A stretch of 64,000 nt of DNA from Isoetes taiwanensis (taxonomy: Eukaryota; Streptophyta; Lycopodiopsida; Isoetales; Isoetaceae). Shown here in pieces: positions 22,666-33,859 of this stretch. The notes under the pieces were generated by a model, which searched no databases, was not told the origin of the DNA, and saw only the letters and a list, made by a program, of their open reading frames with translations. Positions within the stretch are counted from its first letter, which is position 1, and each line of letters opens with the position of its first letter. Both the position numbers and the translations under genes were made by a program. The stretch covers positions 11,594,407 through 11,658,406 of the forward strand of contig JAJEKV010000035.1 in NCBI GenBank assembly GCA_021234155.1. Reading direction: 5' to 3'.

Positions 22666-23695
22666 TAGTTTACATTGGTTAACTTAACCAAGGACTCAAG
22701 TATAGTTGAACCACTTAACTTGTCCATAAACTTGTAACAGTTCTAAGAAATAAAATTTCCCCCATTGTTTTGTAAATTTATGCTGCTACATGCATTATAC
22801 TCTGTTCTTAATTCTTGAACTTTCATGCCATACATGTAATTATGCCAGGCTTCACCAGGAAGCAGAGATGATCATATAAATGATAAACACACAATAAGAA
22901 GAAAGGAGAGGAACTCTGTAATTTTCTGTATTGTAAAAGACGGTGGATTGTTTTAAAAAATCTCAATTTATGAGAGATATATGATTTTAGACATATTTGG
23001 ACTAGTTTGTCAGTTAAGGTGTATACAGGTGTAAATTACATTACTCTTGCATCAGATGGTACAATTTAAGTTTTAAGGAATTGTGTAGTACTTACTGGAA
23101 ATGTAATCATCCATGTTTAAAAATAGATGCGGGTGGAGCTTTTCCATTTACACCATCAGTAGATACAGGAAGAGATAATTAACCATATCTCTTCGAAGTT
23201 GGATAATCGATCGTAGTAATGTCATGACTTATCAAGAAGATCAGACCATAAAAATCAATCGAATAGGATATTAAACATTTTGATGTCCTGGTCCATGCAG
23301 CCAAGTGACATATCAAGGATAAATTAGACAAGAGGATGTAGGCCCACGTTTGGATAAAAAGTCTAAGTTACTTTGCATCTTTGTTGAAGTAAGTTATGCA
23401 AGCGACAAGAAAGTGATGCAGATTTCAAAATTCTAGATCATAAACACCACCGCCATAACCATGCCCCACATATGCATGTCATCTTCTTCCTCTGTCAAAC
23501 TTTCACACCAACAAACGAGTTTGCACACACAAGAAGATGCAGAAGAAGACAGCAAAATAAAAAACGGACCCATTCAACAGGAACGTGGATAAATCAACCA
23601 TAGCTTGACTTGAACCTTTCCAATGTCAGACATAACTTCATTTAAGCCTGAACATTTTGAACCATCGAATGCATGGGACCTGCAGATATAAACTC

Positions 23696-23703
23696 TATAT
23701 AAG
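23696..23703 (+). promoter_or_regulatory. TATA box of dirigent gene 2
   Basis: TATATAAG preceded by 'gatataaactc', 95 bp before the ATG at 23799. The block 'atataaactctatataag' is identical upstream of gene 3. Confidence 0.75.
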
Positions 23704-23798
23704 CATGTCTTGTAACTTATTTTTCATCAAATCGCAAAGCTTTCGCTCGCCGCTGCATATTCTAAGTATCTATTCCACTGTGTAATTTTGAAACAAAA

Positions 23799-24305
23799 AT
23801 GGCAAGCTTCAAATATGGAATCTGCTTCATTTTTCTAGCTGTATTTGCATTAGGATGCCAGGCTAAGTTCACAAACCTTGAGTTCTATTTTATGGGTGGA
23901 GCTCCAAACACTTCCAATGAGATAGTGGCTGGGCCAAACAACGATGTGAGCAAGGCTCAATTTGGTACAATTTTTGTGTTTGATGATAAAATCACAGACG
24001 GCCCTAACAATCAGACCTCCAACATTTTGGGCAGAGCACAGGGAATTGTGGCAGTGACAGATGTTGCCACTACCAGCTCTACTTACTATATCACTGTTCT
24101 GTATGATCATAATGGTCTCAAAGGGCAACTGATTTTGTTGGGCAGAGATACAATTGGAACTGGCGGAGTTAGTGAATTGGCTATTGCTGGAGGAACTGGC
24201 GATTTCAGATTTGCTTCAGGATATGCCAATTTCACATATACCACATTCTTACAGCTATCCTTGACTGCTTATGTTTCTGCAACTATTTACCAGCCTGTGC
24301 ATTGA
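23799..24305 (+). CDS. Dirigent-like protein 2
   Basis: 168 codons, intronless, nearly identical to copy 1. By eye the changes are L15V and E19G in the signal peptide, K75N, F98I and M167V. Signal peptide 1-22, dirigent motifs FDDKIT, GRAQG and AGGTGDFRFA are intact, and so are the three N-glycosylation sequons. The changes are few and conservative, so the copies are recent duplicates or kept similar by gene conversion or selection. Promoter sequence resembles that of gene 3 more than that of gene 1. Confidence 0.93.
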   Translation: MASFKYGICFIFLAVFALGCQAKFTNLEFYFMGGAPNTSNEIVAGPNNDVSKAQFGTIFVFDDKITDGPNNQTSNILGRAQGIVAVTDVATTSSTYYITVLYDHNGLKGQLILLGRDTIGTGGVSELAIAGGTGDFRFASGYANFTYTTFLQLSLTAYVSATIYQPVH

Positions 24306-24309
24306 GCCT

Positions 24310-25600
24310 TCCACGATCATTGAGCCTGTGCATTGTAACCTTCCACGTTCAATAATAAGCTTGATTTTGGAAAACTATAACTAATTATACCTGTTTTACT
24401 TGAAGAATCTGTGTGTGTTCTGTTTAGGAATGTTTATGTTATAAACTTTATAATACAAGTCTCTTCATTGCATCACACCTGCAATTTACCCAAGTATTGC
24501 AGAGCAGGGCAGAGATGCTTCTGGACCAGCAGATTTGTTCACCATAGGGGTACATTAATAATAGAAACTGCCGAACCTTGAGCACTATGCAAGGATAGCA
24601 TTATCCTTGGTGTTAGAGCTACCCATTTTTATTATTATAGTGTGATGTTGAATCTAAAGCAAAAAGGCAATTAAAGCTTACAACCATCTTACAAGCATAA
24701 AGAATATAGTACAGCTAAGATCAGCTGCTTGTTACAACCTGGACAACATCTCAGACAATAGAAAGTACTATGATTAAGGTCGATATGTCCTAGTAAGGAA
24801 TAAGGTCCTATGTTTTGTTTATGACATGAGATAATTAGTGACAGATCTTGAGAGGACTAGATACAGTAACTTGATTTTCATCTGTAGGTCAATCAATTCG
24901 ATAGCCAGACAGGTAAAAACATGATTAGTATATCGAGTAAGAGAATGAGAGAGGTAGCAGAACAAATTGAACCATTGATTCTGGGAATGAACCACTGATT
25001 CTGTAAATGCACTCAGATGGGCCAGATGGTCTCTTGGACTTGGGCATGCATGCACACCGAATTCAGAAATGAACTACTTAGAAACTGATTTTTTATGCAA
25101 AAGGTTAGAAATTCCTTGAAATATTTATTTCAAAGTTCTTCCCCAACAGCAAAACAACGTGCTTTGATCTTGATCCTTTTGTCCCTTGTAAGAATAAACT
25201 GGAAAATATGTCCCACATACTTCTGGTAAATATATCTTGGTGGAAGTTCTTACCCAACAAGTTGACAAATCTAGGACAAATTTGGGACCGTCAAAAAGAG
25301 GACGAAGACAAGTTGATCACTCTGACATGAAATAATTTCTCTTTCTATGCAAAGGGTATGAAAAGGTTGTTTCTGAACAGAAGACTAAAGATTAAGCATG
25401 TCCCACATACTTACTTGTCGTCTTCTTAAGTACCAAATATATGATCCTGGTCAAAAATCTTACGCCAACAAAGTCCACCAGAACAAATTCAAAACTTCGG
25501 ACCAAAAGAGCACAGGACTCACGCGGATGGATGAAACAGCCAATTTCAAATCGATACGCAACATGAGCTAATAACTTAATGCAGAGTTTGAAGAATTCAA
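24310..25600. other. Intergenic, no gene recognised
   Basis: Sequence between dirigent genes 2 and 3. A 'gacaagttgatcact' block near 25310 also occurs upstream of gene 1 near 21485, so the duplicated unit includes some 5' flank. No other gene is seen. Confidence 0.45.
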
Positions 25601-25620
25601 ACTACTGCAAATATAAACTC

Positions 25621-25628
25621 TATATAAG
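25621..25628 (+). promoter_or_regulatory. TATA box of dirigent gene 3
   Basis: TATATAAG in the block 'atataaactctatataag', 92 bp before the ATG at 25720. Confidence 0.75.
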
Positions 25629-25719
25629 GGCCCAAGCTCCTTTGTATTTCTCATCAAATCACCTAAGACCTTGCTATTCATCACCTCAACTATTCCTTTG
25701 AGCGAATCTCTGAAGCAAA

Positions 25720-26226
25720 ATGGCGAGCTTCAAATATGGCATCTGTTTCGTTTTCCTAGCTATGTTAGCATTAGGATGCCAGGCCAAGTTTACACACCTT
25801 GAATTTTATTTCATGGGTGGAGCGCCCAATACCTCGAATGAGATTGTAGCAGGGCCAAACAACGATGTGAGCAAGGCTCAGTTTGGCACAATTTTTGTGT
25901 TTGATGATAAGATCACAGATGGCCCCAACAATCAGACTTCTAAAATATTGGGAAGAGCACAGGGGATCGTGGCAGTGACAGATGTGGCGACTACAAGTTC
26001 AACTTACTATTTCACAGTTTTGTATGAACATAAGGGTCTGAAAGGCCAGCTTATTTTGCTGGGCAGAGATACAATTGGAACTGGTGGCGTTAGTGAACTG
26101 GCTATTGCCGGTGGAACTGGTTCTTTCCGATTTGCTACCGGCTACGCCAATTTCACATATACCACATTCTTACAGCTCTCTCTCACTGCTCATATCTCTG
26201 CTACTATTTACCAGCCTATCCACTGA
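25720..26226 (+). CDS. Dirigent-like protein 3
   Basis: 168 codons, intronless. Same architecture as copies 1 and 2: signal peptide (MASFKYGICFVFLAMLALG...), FYFMGG, FGTIFVFDDKIT, ILGRAQGIVAVTD, ELAIAGGTG and a C-terminal beta strand. It is the most diverged of the three. Differences from copy 1 include N26H, D103E and N105K (YEHKG for YDHNG), SFRFAT for DFRFAS and AHIS for AYVS. All glycosylation sequons are kept. The substitutions cluster in loops, not in the core motifs, consistent with a functional protein that may differ in binding specificity. Confidence 0.92.
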   Translation: MASFKYGICFVFLAMLALGCQAKFTHLEFYFMGGAPNTSNEIVAGPNNDVSKAQFGTIFVFDDKITDGPNNQTSKILGRAQGIVAVTDVATTSSTYYFTVLYEHKGLKGQLILLGRDTIGTGGVSELAIAGGTGSFRFATGYANFTYTTFLQLSLTAHISATIYQPIH

Positions 26227-26229
26227 TTT

Positions 26230-27340
26230 TTTCTTTCACTTCTTTTCAATAACAAATGCCTCAATTTGAGCCTCATAATTGTAACCTTTTGCATTTAAAA
26301 ATTGCAATTGGTGCTTACTTTGATTAAATTCGTATCATCCATCTTCTTAAGAAGTCCATATATAGCGTAATTCATTGAGGATCTACATTTCTGGAGCTCT
26401 ATTCTCCAAAATTATAAGATTTGTGGCATTATTGTGACTTGGAAAATATGCATTATCATTGTTATCCAACACTTGTTTATATATTTCCTATATACTAGCT
26501 TAAATGCAAAGTGAAATCTAAGCAAAATAAAAAGATTGTGGTCTTGTGTGCTCAACTTCCAAGTGGTAATTCGGAAAGTGCTTTTACAACTGAAATTGGA
26601 TATAATGCAATTGATCAGCTCAAGCTGCAAATTGTCTGTATGATTCAAATCCTCCTAAAATAGTAGTTCAGAGCATGGGATTTGAGGAGCTATAATGCCA
26701 AATGTCTCCAGTATTTTTAGTATTATCCTAAGGAAACAGATCGTGAAAAAGAGACGGGAATAAGTTAACCATTGGAAGCAATCTACTTGTCACATGCAAG
26801 AGGTGTGGAAAAGGATGTACTTGACATCTCCCAATTTCCTTCTATTTTGTCATTAAGAGCATGCCTAAAACAAATCTTGTCGTCTTTTCTTCTAGTTGAC
26901 ATAATAAGTAGTGTGAATTTAGTCTTTAAGTATGGAAACCTCGAACTTGAGTTATAGTTTGACATTTCAACTAAAAATGGGGCCAATATTTGTAACTTCT
27001 CAATTTCTATATAAGCAATTTTTCTTTAAAGAACCTTTGTTTATGGTTCAATGATATATAACGGCGAAACAAAGTATACCATTGCCAGACATCAAGGCTA
27101 ACTTTATTTTCACCTGCCATTAAACTACTAAATTAAATTAAATATTGGAAAAACTACAAATATGACTTTACAATTAGACCCATTGATGAGAAAGTTACCA
27201 TGAGTTTATCAATTGTCAAGCCCTTGGTCAATCATAATATATGAAGTATATAAAACTAAATGTCTTAAAAATAAAATATGTACTAAATACGCGAGACTAA
27301 TCGGTGATGCCGGGACTTTGTGTTGGCAATCCAACACTTT
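26230..27340. other. No gene recognised
   Basis: AT-rich 3' flank of the dirigent cluster. No known protein or structured repeat seen. Confidence 0.4.
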
Positions 27341-27344
27341 AAAA

Positions 27345-27540
27345 ACTTAATACCCCCTTAAACACCCTTTGGTTTAGGTGCATACTCACACAGGGGGTGA
27401 CTCAGGTCATCGAGAGCTATTGGATGGGCATATTTGCAAGTTATTCCAAAATACCACATTATACAGTATACCCCCGTGTGAATATGCACCCAAACCAGAG
27501 GGGGTTTCAATAGAATTTTGATTTTAAAATTTTAAATGGT
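27345..27540. mobile_element. MITE family copy C (internal deletion)
   Basis: Same terminal inverted repeats as copy A ('ccctttggtttaggtgcata' at about 27363 and its complement near 27485) but a middle of only ~60 bp. A deletion derivative of the family. Confidence 0.75.
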
Positions 27541-28090
27541 GTCAACTTAGAATTTTTGTAGCCTATTGGGGCCTTGGAAAACTAAAATACACTGTTGAAT
27601 ACAATATTTTAGAATATAGAAGCGATGGAATATATAATTGGCAATAAAGAAAGACAAATAAGAAGTAGTGAAGGCACTATTAAATACAATATTTTAGAAC
27701 ATAGAAGCAATGAAATATGAGGGCGGCAATAAACAAAGACAATTAAGTTGATAGCTTTGCTTACGAAGAACTAAAGACGAACTACCATTTTCACTGCAAG
27801 TCATCCGTAATCTTTTTGACAATAATGGCAAAATAGCTTACATAAGTCAAACTATTTATAGAGGCTTATATAACAAAGGGACTGCTTCCTTTTGTCAATA
27901 AAACTAGAATTAACATATGCATTGAGAACATAAATACATGTGATGCATTCGGTTATGGAACATTGCTTCAAACAAATCAAGAACAAGAATAGCTGCAATT
28001 GCGTTTATTCGTTGCTGAATGTATACTGTAATGAGACAAGCAAACCATTGAAACATGCTCTTCTAACCATTAGCTTCAACCAGAGCACTG
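27541..28090. other. No gene recognised
   Basis: Contains an imperfect direct repeat of ~80 bp ('caatattttagaa...tagaagc' near 27600 and 27690). No gene. Confidence 0.4.
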
Positions 28091-28094
28091 CCTG

Positions 28095-28756
28095 ATGCTT
28101 GCCAGTTCTGATCCTGAGCTTTTGCAACAATATCTTAATGGTCGTTTTTCTCAAAAGATATGGGACGCAGTTACTTTGGCCCAAGTGAAAACTGGTCATT
28201 ATCATGCACACATAAATCCCACTTTGGCACCAGGGCCCCAAGCTTATTTGCTTGCTTCATTGTCCAGGAACAAGCTTGTAGCTATTGCATCAATTCGCAC
28301 GGGGTCCCACAGGCTACGGATTGAGACAGGTAGATGGGAGCGGCCGCAATTGCCGCGAGAAGCGAGACTATGTGCCTGTTGCCAGTTACAGGCTATTGAA
28401 GATGAAAGCCATACTCTTCTGAGTTGCCTTGCTTTTGAGATAGTCCGGAATCATTTTTCGACCTTAGCATTCCATTCCACGCTTCCACAACTTCTCAGCG
28501 CACCATCTGTGCATGACTTGGCATTATACATACTTGAGATTCTAGATAAACGTCGCAATTCGGAGCCCCTCAGTAGTCATTATCTAAGCTTGTCTAGTAT
28601 CATCATTACTGCAAAGGTTTTTCCCTTGAAAACCTTTCGACGCAGGGGTTTTTTAATCCTAGTAGTAATATTGTACTAGCCCATTGTATGGGTCCCATGA
28701 CCTATTGGTCTCAGTGGACGTTAAAAAAACTATTCTATTCTATTCTATTCTTTCGT
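28095..28756 (+). mobile_element. LINE 3' fragment
   Basis: A 194-codon frame (28095-28679) encodes the C-terminal part of a non-LTR retrotransposon ORF2. It contains KLVAIASIRTGSHRLRIETGRW followed by a CxxC...HxxxxC cluster (CACCQLQAIEDESHTLLSC), the C-terminal zinc knuckle-like region of plant LINEs. Reverse transcriptase and endonuclease are missing. The 3' UTR contains 'aaaggtttttcccttgaaaa' and 'ggtctcagtggacgtta', then a (CTATT)n tail to about 28756. The same protein and 3' UTR are seen at 31980-32470. A 5'-truncated insertion. Confidence 0.85.
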
Positions 28757-29324
28757 TGTAACTCTTGCACATTTGAAATAACACATAGGAAGATAACCAA
28801 TAGCATTGTGTAAGAGTTGAATATGTAATCATCATCTGCCAGACATCTGACATTAACAGATATCAAAGAATATTCAAGTCTGGTTATCTACCCTTCTTAT
28901 GAACTGATGTCTACATCTTGATTGCAAAATTGACCACAGGAAAAAACTAGAAACATATGAGCGAATTGGTGATATGCTAGACATTGAACCCATAATTGCT
29001 ATCCATTTGCAGACCAATTACACGACTAGCAAAATATACGGCTATCATGCGCAGCTTCTAAATATATGGCAAAACATATGTAGCTTCTAATTCTTTGAAT
29101 CACATAAACATATACACAATTGTAGAATTGTGAAGAACTAGTTAAATTTCAGCTTGAGAAACAAGAAGCAAGTAAATTAACAATTATAAAGTTACAAACA
29201 AAAAAAAGTTACAAAATATAAAAGATTCTAATTTTGGATGCTTCTAAGATGTGCTTAGGTTTAGCCTCTTGCCTCTTTGTCATTCAGAGTCATGGCTAGC
29301 TTGTGATGTGCCTGCTTCAGCCCA

Positions 29325-29605
29325 TCTTTTGAAGCTTTTAAACCTTTATCTGGATTTGGGAGACAACAGTATCATAGGCACCATCCTTCCTCAACTAGGT
29401 CATTAAGCCAATCTTGATTTGCTGCATCTGGCAACAATCAGCTGAGTGGTTATATTCTTGCGAGTCTTGGAAACTGCACTAAAATGTAGTATAAATTTTG
29501 AAGCTTAGATACAAACAACTTTGGGGGTCCAATTCCACAGGCACTTGGACTCTATACCCATCTCAATCAGCTATGCCTTCAACAAAATAAACTGAATGGA
29601 CCATC
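29325..29605 (+). pseudogene. LRR receptor-kinase fragment
   Basis: Translation in shifting frames gives leucine-rich repeat signatures: LYLDLGDNSIIGTILPQLG, LSGYILASLGNCTKM, then NFGGPIPQALGLYTHLNQLCLQQNKLNGP. These are plant extracellular LRRs (LxGxIPxxLGxLxxLxxLxLxxNxLxG). Stops (after LGH, in CTKM*) and shifts break the frame, and no kinase domain follows. A decayed fragment. Confidence 0.7.
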
Positions 29606-29668
29606 TCGGTTACAACGCCAGAGGTTTCCCTAGCTTTGGACACTATAAGAAAGCTAGGAACAAGGGAA

Positions 29669-29956
29669 TGAGAGAAGCTTGGACAGAAAAGGGAGGAAAA
29701 AATACCTCTTTGAGTAACACAAATTGCAATGTGCTACTCAGAGAAAAAGTGCAATATTTGCTCTTGCACCTTGTCCTCAACCACCATCATCTCAAATAGT
29801 CGTATTCTACCCTGAGAGAAGCTTGGACAGAAAAGGGAGGAAAAAATACCTCTTTGAGTAACACAAATTGCAATGTGCTACTCAGAGAAAAAGTGCAATA
29901 TTTGCTCTTGCACCTTGTCCTCAACCACCATCATCTCAAATAGTCGTATTCTACCC
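29669..29956 (+). repeat. 144-bp exact-looking tandem duplication
   Basis: 29669-29812 is repeated at 29813-29956 ('tgagagaagcttggacagaa' through 'gtcgtattctaccc'). The copies appear identical by eye, so the duplication is recent. It lies just downstream of the LRR fragment. Confidence 0.9.
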
Positions 29957-30170
29957 TTATGCCCTCGCCATTTCAAACAGCCCCATTCCAGCTTCACCAA
30001 ATCCTATTTTGACATCCCTCGACTTCTACAGGTATATGAAGATAACTCTTATTATGATTCTCATGAAAAAATGCTTCTATTTTGTAGACCCTTAGATTAA
30101 AAATGTAGTGATAATCTTGGCCTTGAGATGGATAGGGGGAGCAAAAACCATTAAGAATGTGGAATTAAAC

Positions 30171-30366
30171 ATTAAAATACAATGCAACACTCTAGGTGTT
30201 TAGTATATCTCATGGAATAGGCTCTCAAAATCATATGAAGACCATTTTAATAAACATATAAAGATTAAAATTAAAATACAATGCAACACTCTAGGTGTTT
30301 AGTATATCTCATGGAATAGGCTCTCAAAATCATATGAAGACCATATTAATAAACATATAAAGATAC
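30171..30366 (+). repeat. 99-bp tandem duplication
   Basis: The unit 'attaaaatacaatgcaacac...' at 30171-30269 is repeated from 30270 with about one or two mismatches. Non-coding. Confidence 0.85.
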
Positions 30367-30699
30367 AAAGAAATTCATATGTTATATGGTAGAGTAGAAT
30401 GGAGTGTGTAGGTGGAATGGAATCGTGTGAATATAATGATGGCATGTGATATTTTATTTATTGTACAGATGAAGATGAAGATTAATGATATATTATTATA
30501 AGAACTGCGTACATCTAGCATTAACCTCTATCAATGGGAAGAGAAGATGCTATGTAGCTTCAACTCATATATACTTTGCACAATCATGGTCAGCTCCCTT
30601 TTTGCAAAATTGTTGATTGGCATCTTGAGCAAAATCGATTGACGATATAGGCGAAAATAAAAAGCGGGGAGTGCATGCTATTTTATTTATTGATACTGA

Positions 30700-32480
30700 A
30701 GCGAAGATTAATGATATATTATTATAAGAATCTGGCTCAGACATTCTACCATTGACCATATTTTCACCTGAGAACACTGATTGAAGATAGCAGGAATCAC
30801 AAGCAAAACTGGTACTGTTGTTTTTTGGATTTCGCAAAGGCTTTTGACAAAGCACCCGTGGACAAGTTGTGGGACAGATTGAAGCAACTGGAGACCTCTG
30901 TCGGCTTGCAAAATGCAATATACCAGTTATATGAGGAATGATAAGGCCGTCTCACACTAATAGGACAGCCTGTCACCAGTAGTATTGGTGTGCGCTAGGA
31001 TTTCCACTCTCCCCAATGCTCTTTAGCCTTTATATTGATCAGTTAGAAGACTGGCTCGCTGAGCATGGAGGGGCAGGCGCTTAACTCATGCACGACCATA
31101 TAATTTGACAACTCATATACGCTCTACTCCAGAAGATATGCAACGTCGCCTGGATGCTCTAGACACTTTCTGCCGGTTCATTGGCATGTGAGTTAACTTG
31201 GCCAAAACTAGAGTGTTGTTTGTTTCATCCTCCCCTCAGCCAAGGTCGCCCTCCTTCACTTTCCAAGGATAAAATGTGGATGTGGCTCTGACCTATATCT
31301 GGGGATTGAGTTTTCTGCTACAATACACTAGGATGCTTCCATCAGGTTGTGTGTCACAACAGGGTGAAAGCACCATATGTCATGCAAAACAATAGCCACA
31401 ATGCAGAGCTATATGCCTGGGTTTCATCAATCCTTGCATCAATCGCACTTGTTTAGGGCCTTGATCGAGCTAATTCTCCTGTATGGGGCAGAGGTATGGG
31501 ATTCGGTGATATCCCTCGCCACCTGTAATGACCTGGAGCAGGTACAGAAGGCCTTCCTAGCATAAGCACTCGGGGTAGAGTCCACAGTTCCATATCAGAT
31601 CCTGCTTCAGGAGATAGGTTTCTTGCCCTTTCAGAGGGCTGCACTAGACCATCATATCATTTACTTTCAAATGGTAGACCATCATATCATTTACTTTCAA
31701 ATGGTAGTTATTATGGGAGATACCCGCTTGCCCAATCTTGCTTTGACCGCAGTAATGGGTGGTCCACAGCACCTCAAAGTTTGCTGGAAGGACAAGCAAG
31801 CTCAATGGTTCTCACGATGGAATGTACAGGCACATAGATGCATGCAGGTACAGACAGAGAAGGACTACAATGCATTGAGGTAGTACTGGGATGCAGATGC
31901 TTTGACGCATGTCAAGATGGCACATTATTGACAGCAAGTCAATCCTAGGCATGCATGAGGCCCACAACACTATTTACACATCCACTTACCCATGAAGAAG
32001 CGTAGATTGATAGCTTCCATTCGCACGGGTGCACATCGCCTCCTCATTGAGATAGGCCGATGGATTTGGGAGGCACGTGAGGATAGGATCTATCAGTGTT
32101 GTCAATAGGGCGCCGTTGAGGATGAACGCCATGCCCTTCAGACCTGCCCGACATTCAATCATATTCGGGCACGGTATGTTCAGTTAGTTATGCCTGACTA
32201 GCCGTTGCATGTGCTGTTGAACACGATCTCTGTGGGCTTGTTGGGATCATACCAGGAGGTTATGGATGCACGGACTCAGTTGTGTCTTTCATGGCAATAT
32301 TGAATTATCTTATATAATTGTACAGTCTACCAGCATACTTGTTACTGCGAAGGTTTTTTCCTCGAAAACCCTTCAGAGCAGGGGTTTCTAAATCTCGACA
32401 GTAATATGCTTGTTGTTGTCTTTGTTTGGCTCCCATAGGCTATTTGGTCTCCGTGGACGATAAAAACACATTCAAACCCC
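30700..32480 (+). mobile_element. Decayed LINE: RT and C-terminal region
   Basis: Plus-strand fragments of a LINE ORF2 in shifting frames. LRHSTIDHIFT occurs near 30735, CCFLDFAKAFDKAPVDKLWDRL (RT block with the first catalytic Asp) near 30820-30880, and PLSPMLFSLYIDQLEDWL near 31005-31060. STPEDMQRRLDALDTFCRF (about 31120-31180) follows the expected YxDD position, but the YxDD motif itself is degraded. The C-terminal part reads RLIASIRTGAHRLLIEIGRW with CCQ...DERHALQTC near 31990-32150. The 3' UTR matches the LINE at 28600-28740 and ends near 32480 against the MITE fragment. Multiple stops and frameshifts make it inactive. Confidence 0.8.
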
Positions 32481-32665
32481 ACATGTACGAAATCAACACC
32501 ATGTGGTATATTACCTCAAATCTTATAGTATTTTGCAAATCGAGTCACCCCCGTGTGAATATGCACTCAAACCAAAGGGGGTTTCAGGGGGATTCAATTT
32601 AAATGTGTTAAATGCAATGGTTTGTGTTAATTAATATTAATGGTAGTTGTGTGTTGTTTGTTATA
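32481..32665. mobile_element. MITE family copy B (right part)
   Basis: Matches the middle and right arm of copy A with an internal deletion after 'attttgcaaatc'. The left arm is missing at the junction with the LINE end. It is part of segmental copy B. Confidence 0.75.
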
Positions 32666-32676
32666 TGAAAAAAAAA

Positions 32677-33579
32677 GGGAAAATTCTAAAATTACCCCAA
32701 TATTTCTTAGAAATTATGAATATGCCCTTGTATTTATTTTAATTGTTTAAATGCCCTTACGTCACATACAACTAAATACGAAACGAAAATAGGATCGTTC
32801 TTTGTCTTCGGATCTGCTGAGAAAGCCATCGGATCTGCTGAGAAAGCCAGTAAGAAGCATCTAAACAATCAGAGAAAGTGCCAGGCTAGTTGGTTTTGCC
32901 ATTCCACGGTTCCTCGCGCTCCTAAGTTTGATAAAAAGGGTTCATGTCTGGATTTCGAACTGTAACTGTGTATGGAATAAACAGAGCTCCTGGAGCAGGT
33001 TACCTCCGTTTTATGGCCAGAGACGAAACAAAAACCAGGACATATATGCTCAGGCCAGAGAAATTTTGCAGCATAAGCTAGAAAATTCGAGTATTCAATT
33101 ATCATTGCTGCATTCTATGAAAATTTGGAAAGAAGGATCCATCCAAATGGGCAATTTGCTTGTTTACGCAGGGTTGAATGCTGCCAGCACAGTAAACTGG
33201 AAAGGGGCAACAGCAAACTCGAACTGCAACAGTAAACTGGAACAGCATTTAACAAATCTTTAACAGCATTTAACAGCATTTCAATGATGCCACAAACTGA
33301 GAACCTGCATTTAACAAATCTTATGATGCCTTTAGCTCAAACCTGCAGCATCATTCCTCATCATTCTAAAGAGCAAAGTGTAATCTCCTGCAACTTCCAG
33401 ATTAAGATCATACATGCTTTGGTGAAACAACAAGAAGAATCGGATTTAGCCCGGTCTGCTTCTGGCGCGAAATGGAGTAGCCGTTTGCCGAAAAAACAAG
33501 GGTAATTTGATATTTTTTGTAAATACAGGGGTAATTTCATAATTATATTAAAATATAGGGGTAATTTTAGAATTTTCCC
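32677..33579. mobile_element. Mutator-like non-autonomous element, 903 bp
   Basis: Terminal inverted repeats begin GGGAAAATTCTAAAATTACC at 32677 and its complement ends at 33579; the first 22 bp match. The element is flanked by nine A residues on each side (32668-32676 and 33580-33588), consistent with a 9-bp target duplication, the size typical of Mutator-like elements, although in an A-run this is weaker evidence than a unique sequence. Paralogous copy A (about 16325-16350) lacks the insertion. Internal sequence has frames of 111 and 73 codons (32928-33263, 33284-33505) without known domains; captured gene fragments are possible. A 21-bp direct duplication ('cggatctgctgagaaagcca') is at about 32809-32850. 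Confidence 0.7.
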
Positions 33580-33859
33580 AAAAAAAAATTTGGGCCCTTC
33601 GGGCCCTAACAAAGCAATCGAAAGAGCAATGCACATTCAATGCCTTAGAAAAGGTATTGCATATAAACAGGCCGTTTAAATTATAATGATTTTATAAAAG
33701 AAATTTAAGAACTATGAACTATACTAAATGTTAAAAACAATGAGAGAGACTGTTAAATGAGGTAATGTGTATTTTTTGGCCCTTCGGGCCCTAACAAATT
33801 CGAATATGCAACACAACATGGTTTTCATGGTAGGACATCTTAACACATTTACAAAGCCT

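Noticed and set aside
32928-33505. ORFs inside the Mutator-like element as possible transposase
   Set aside because: No transposase catalytic motif or zinc finger is visible and the element is too short to be autonomous.
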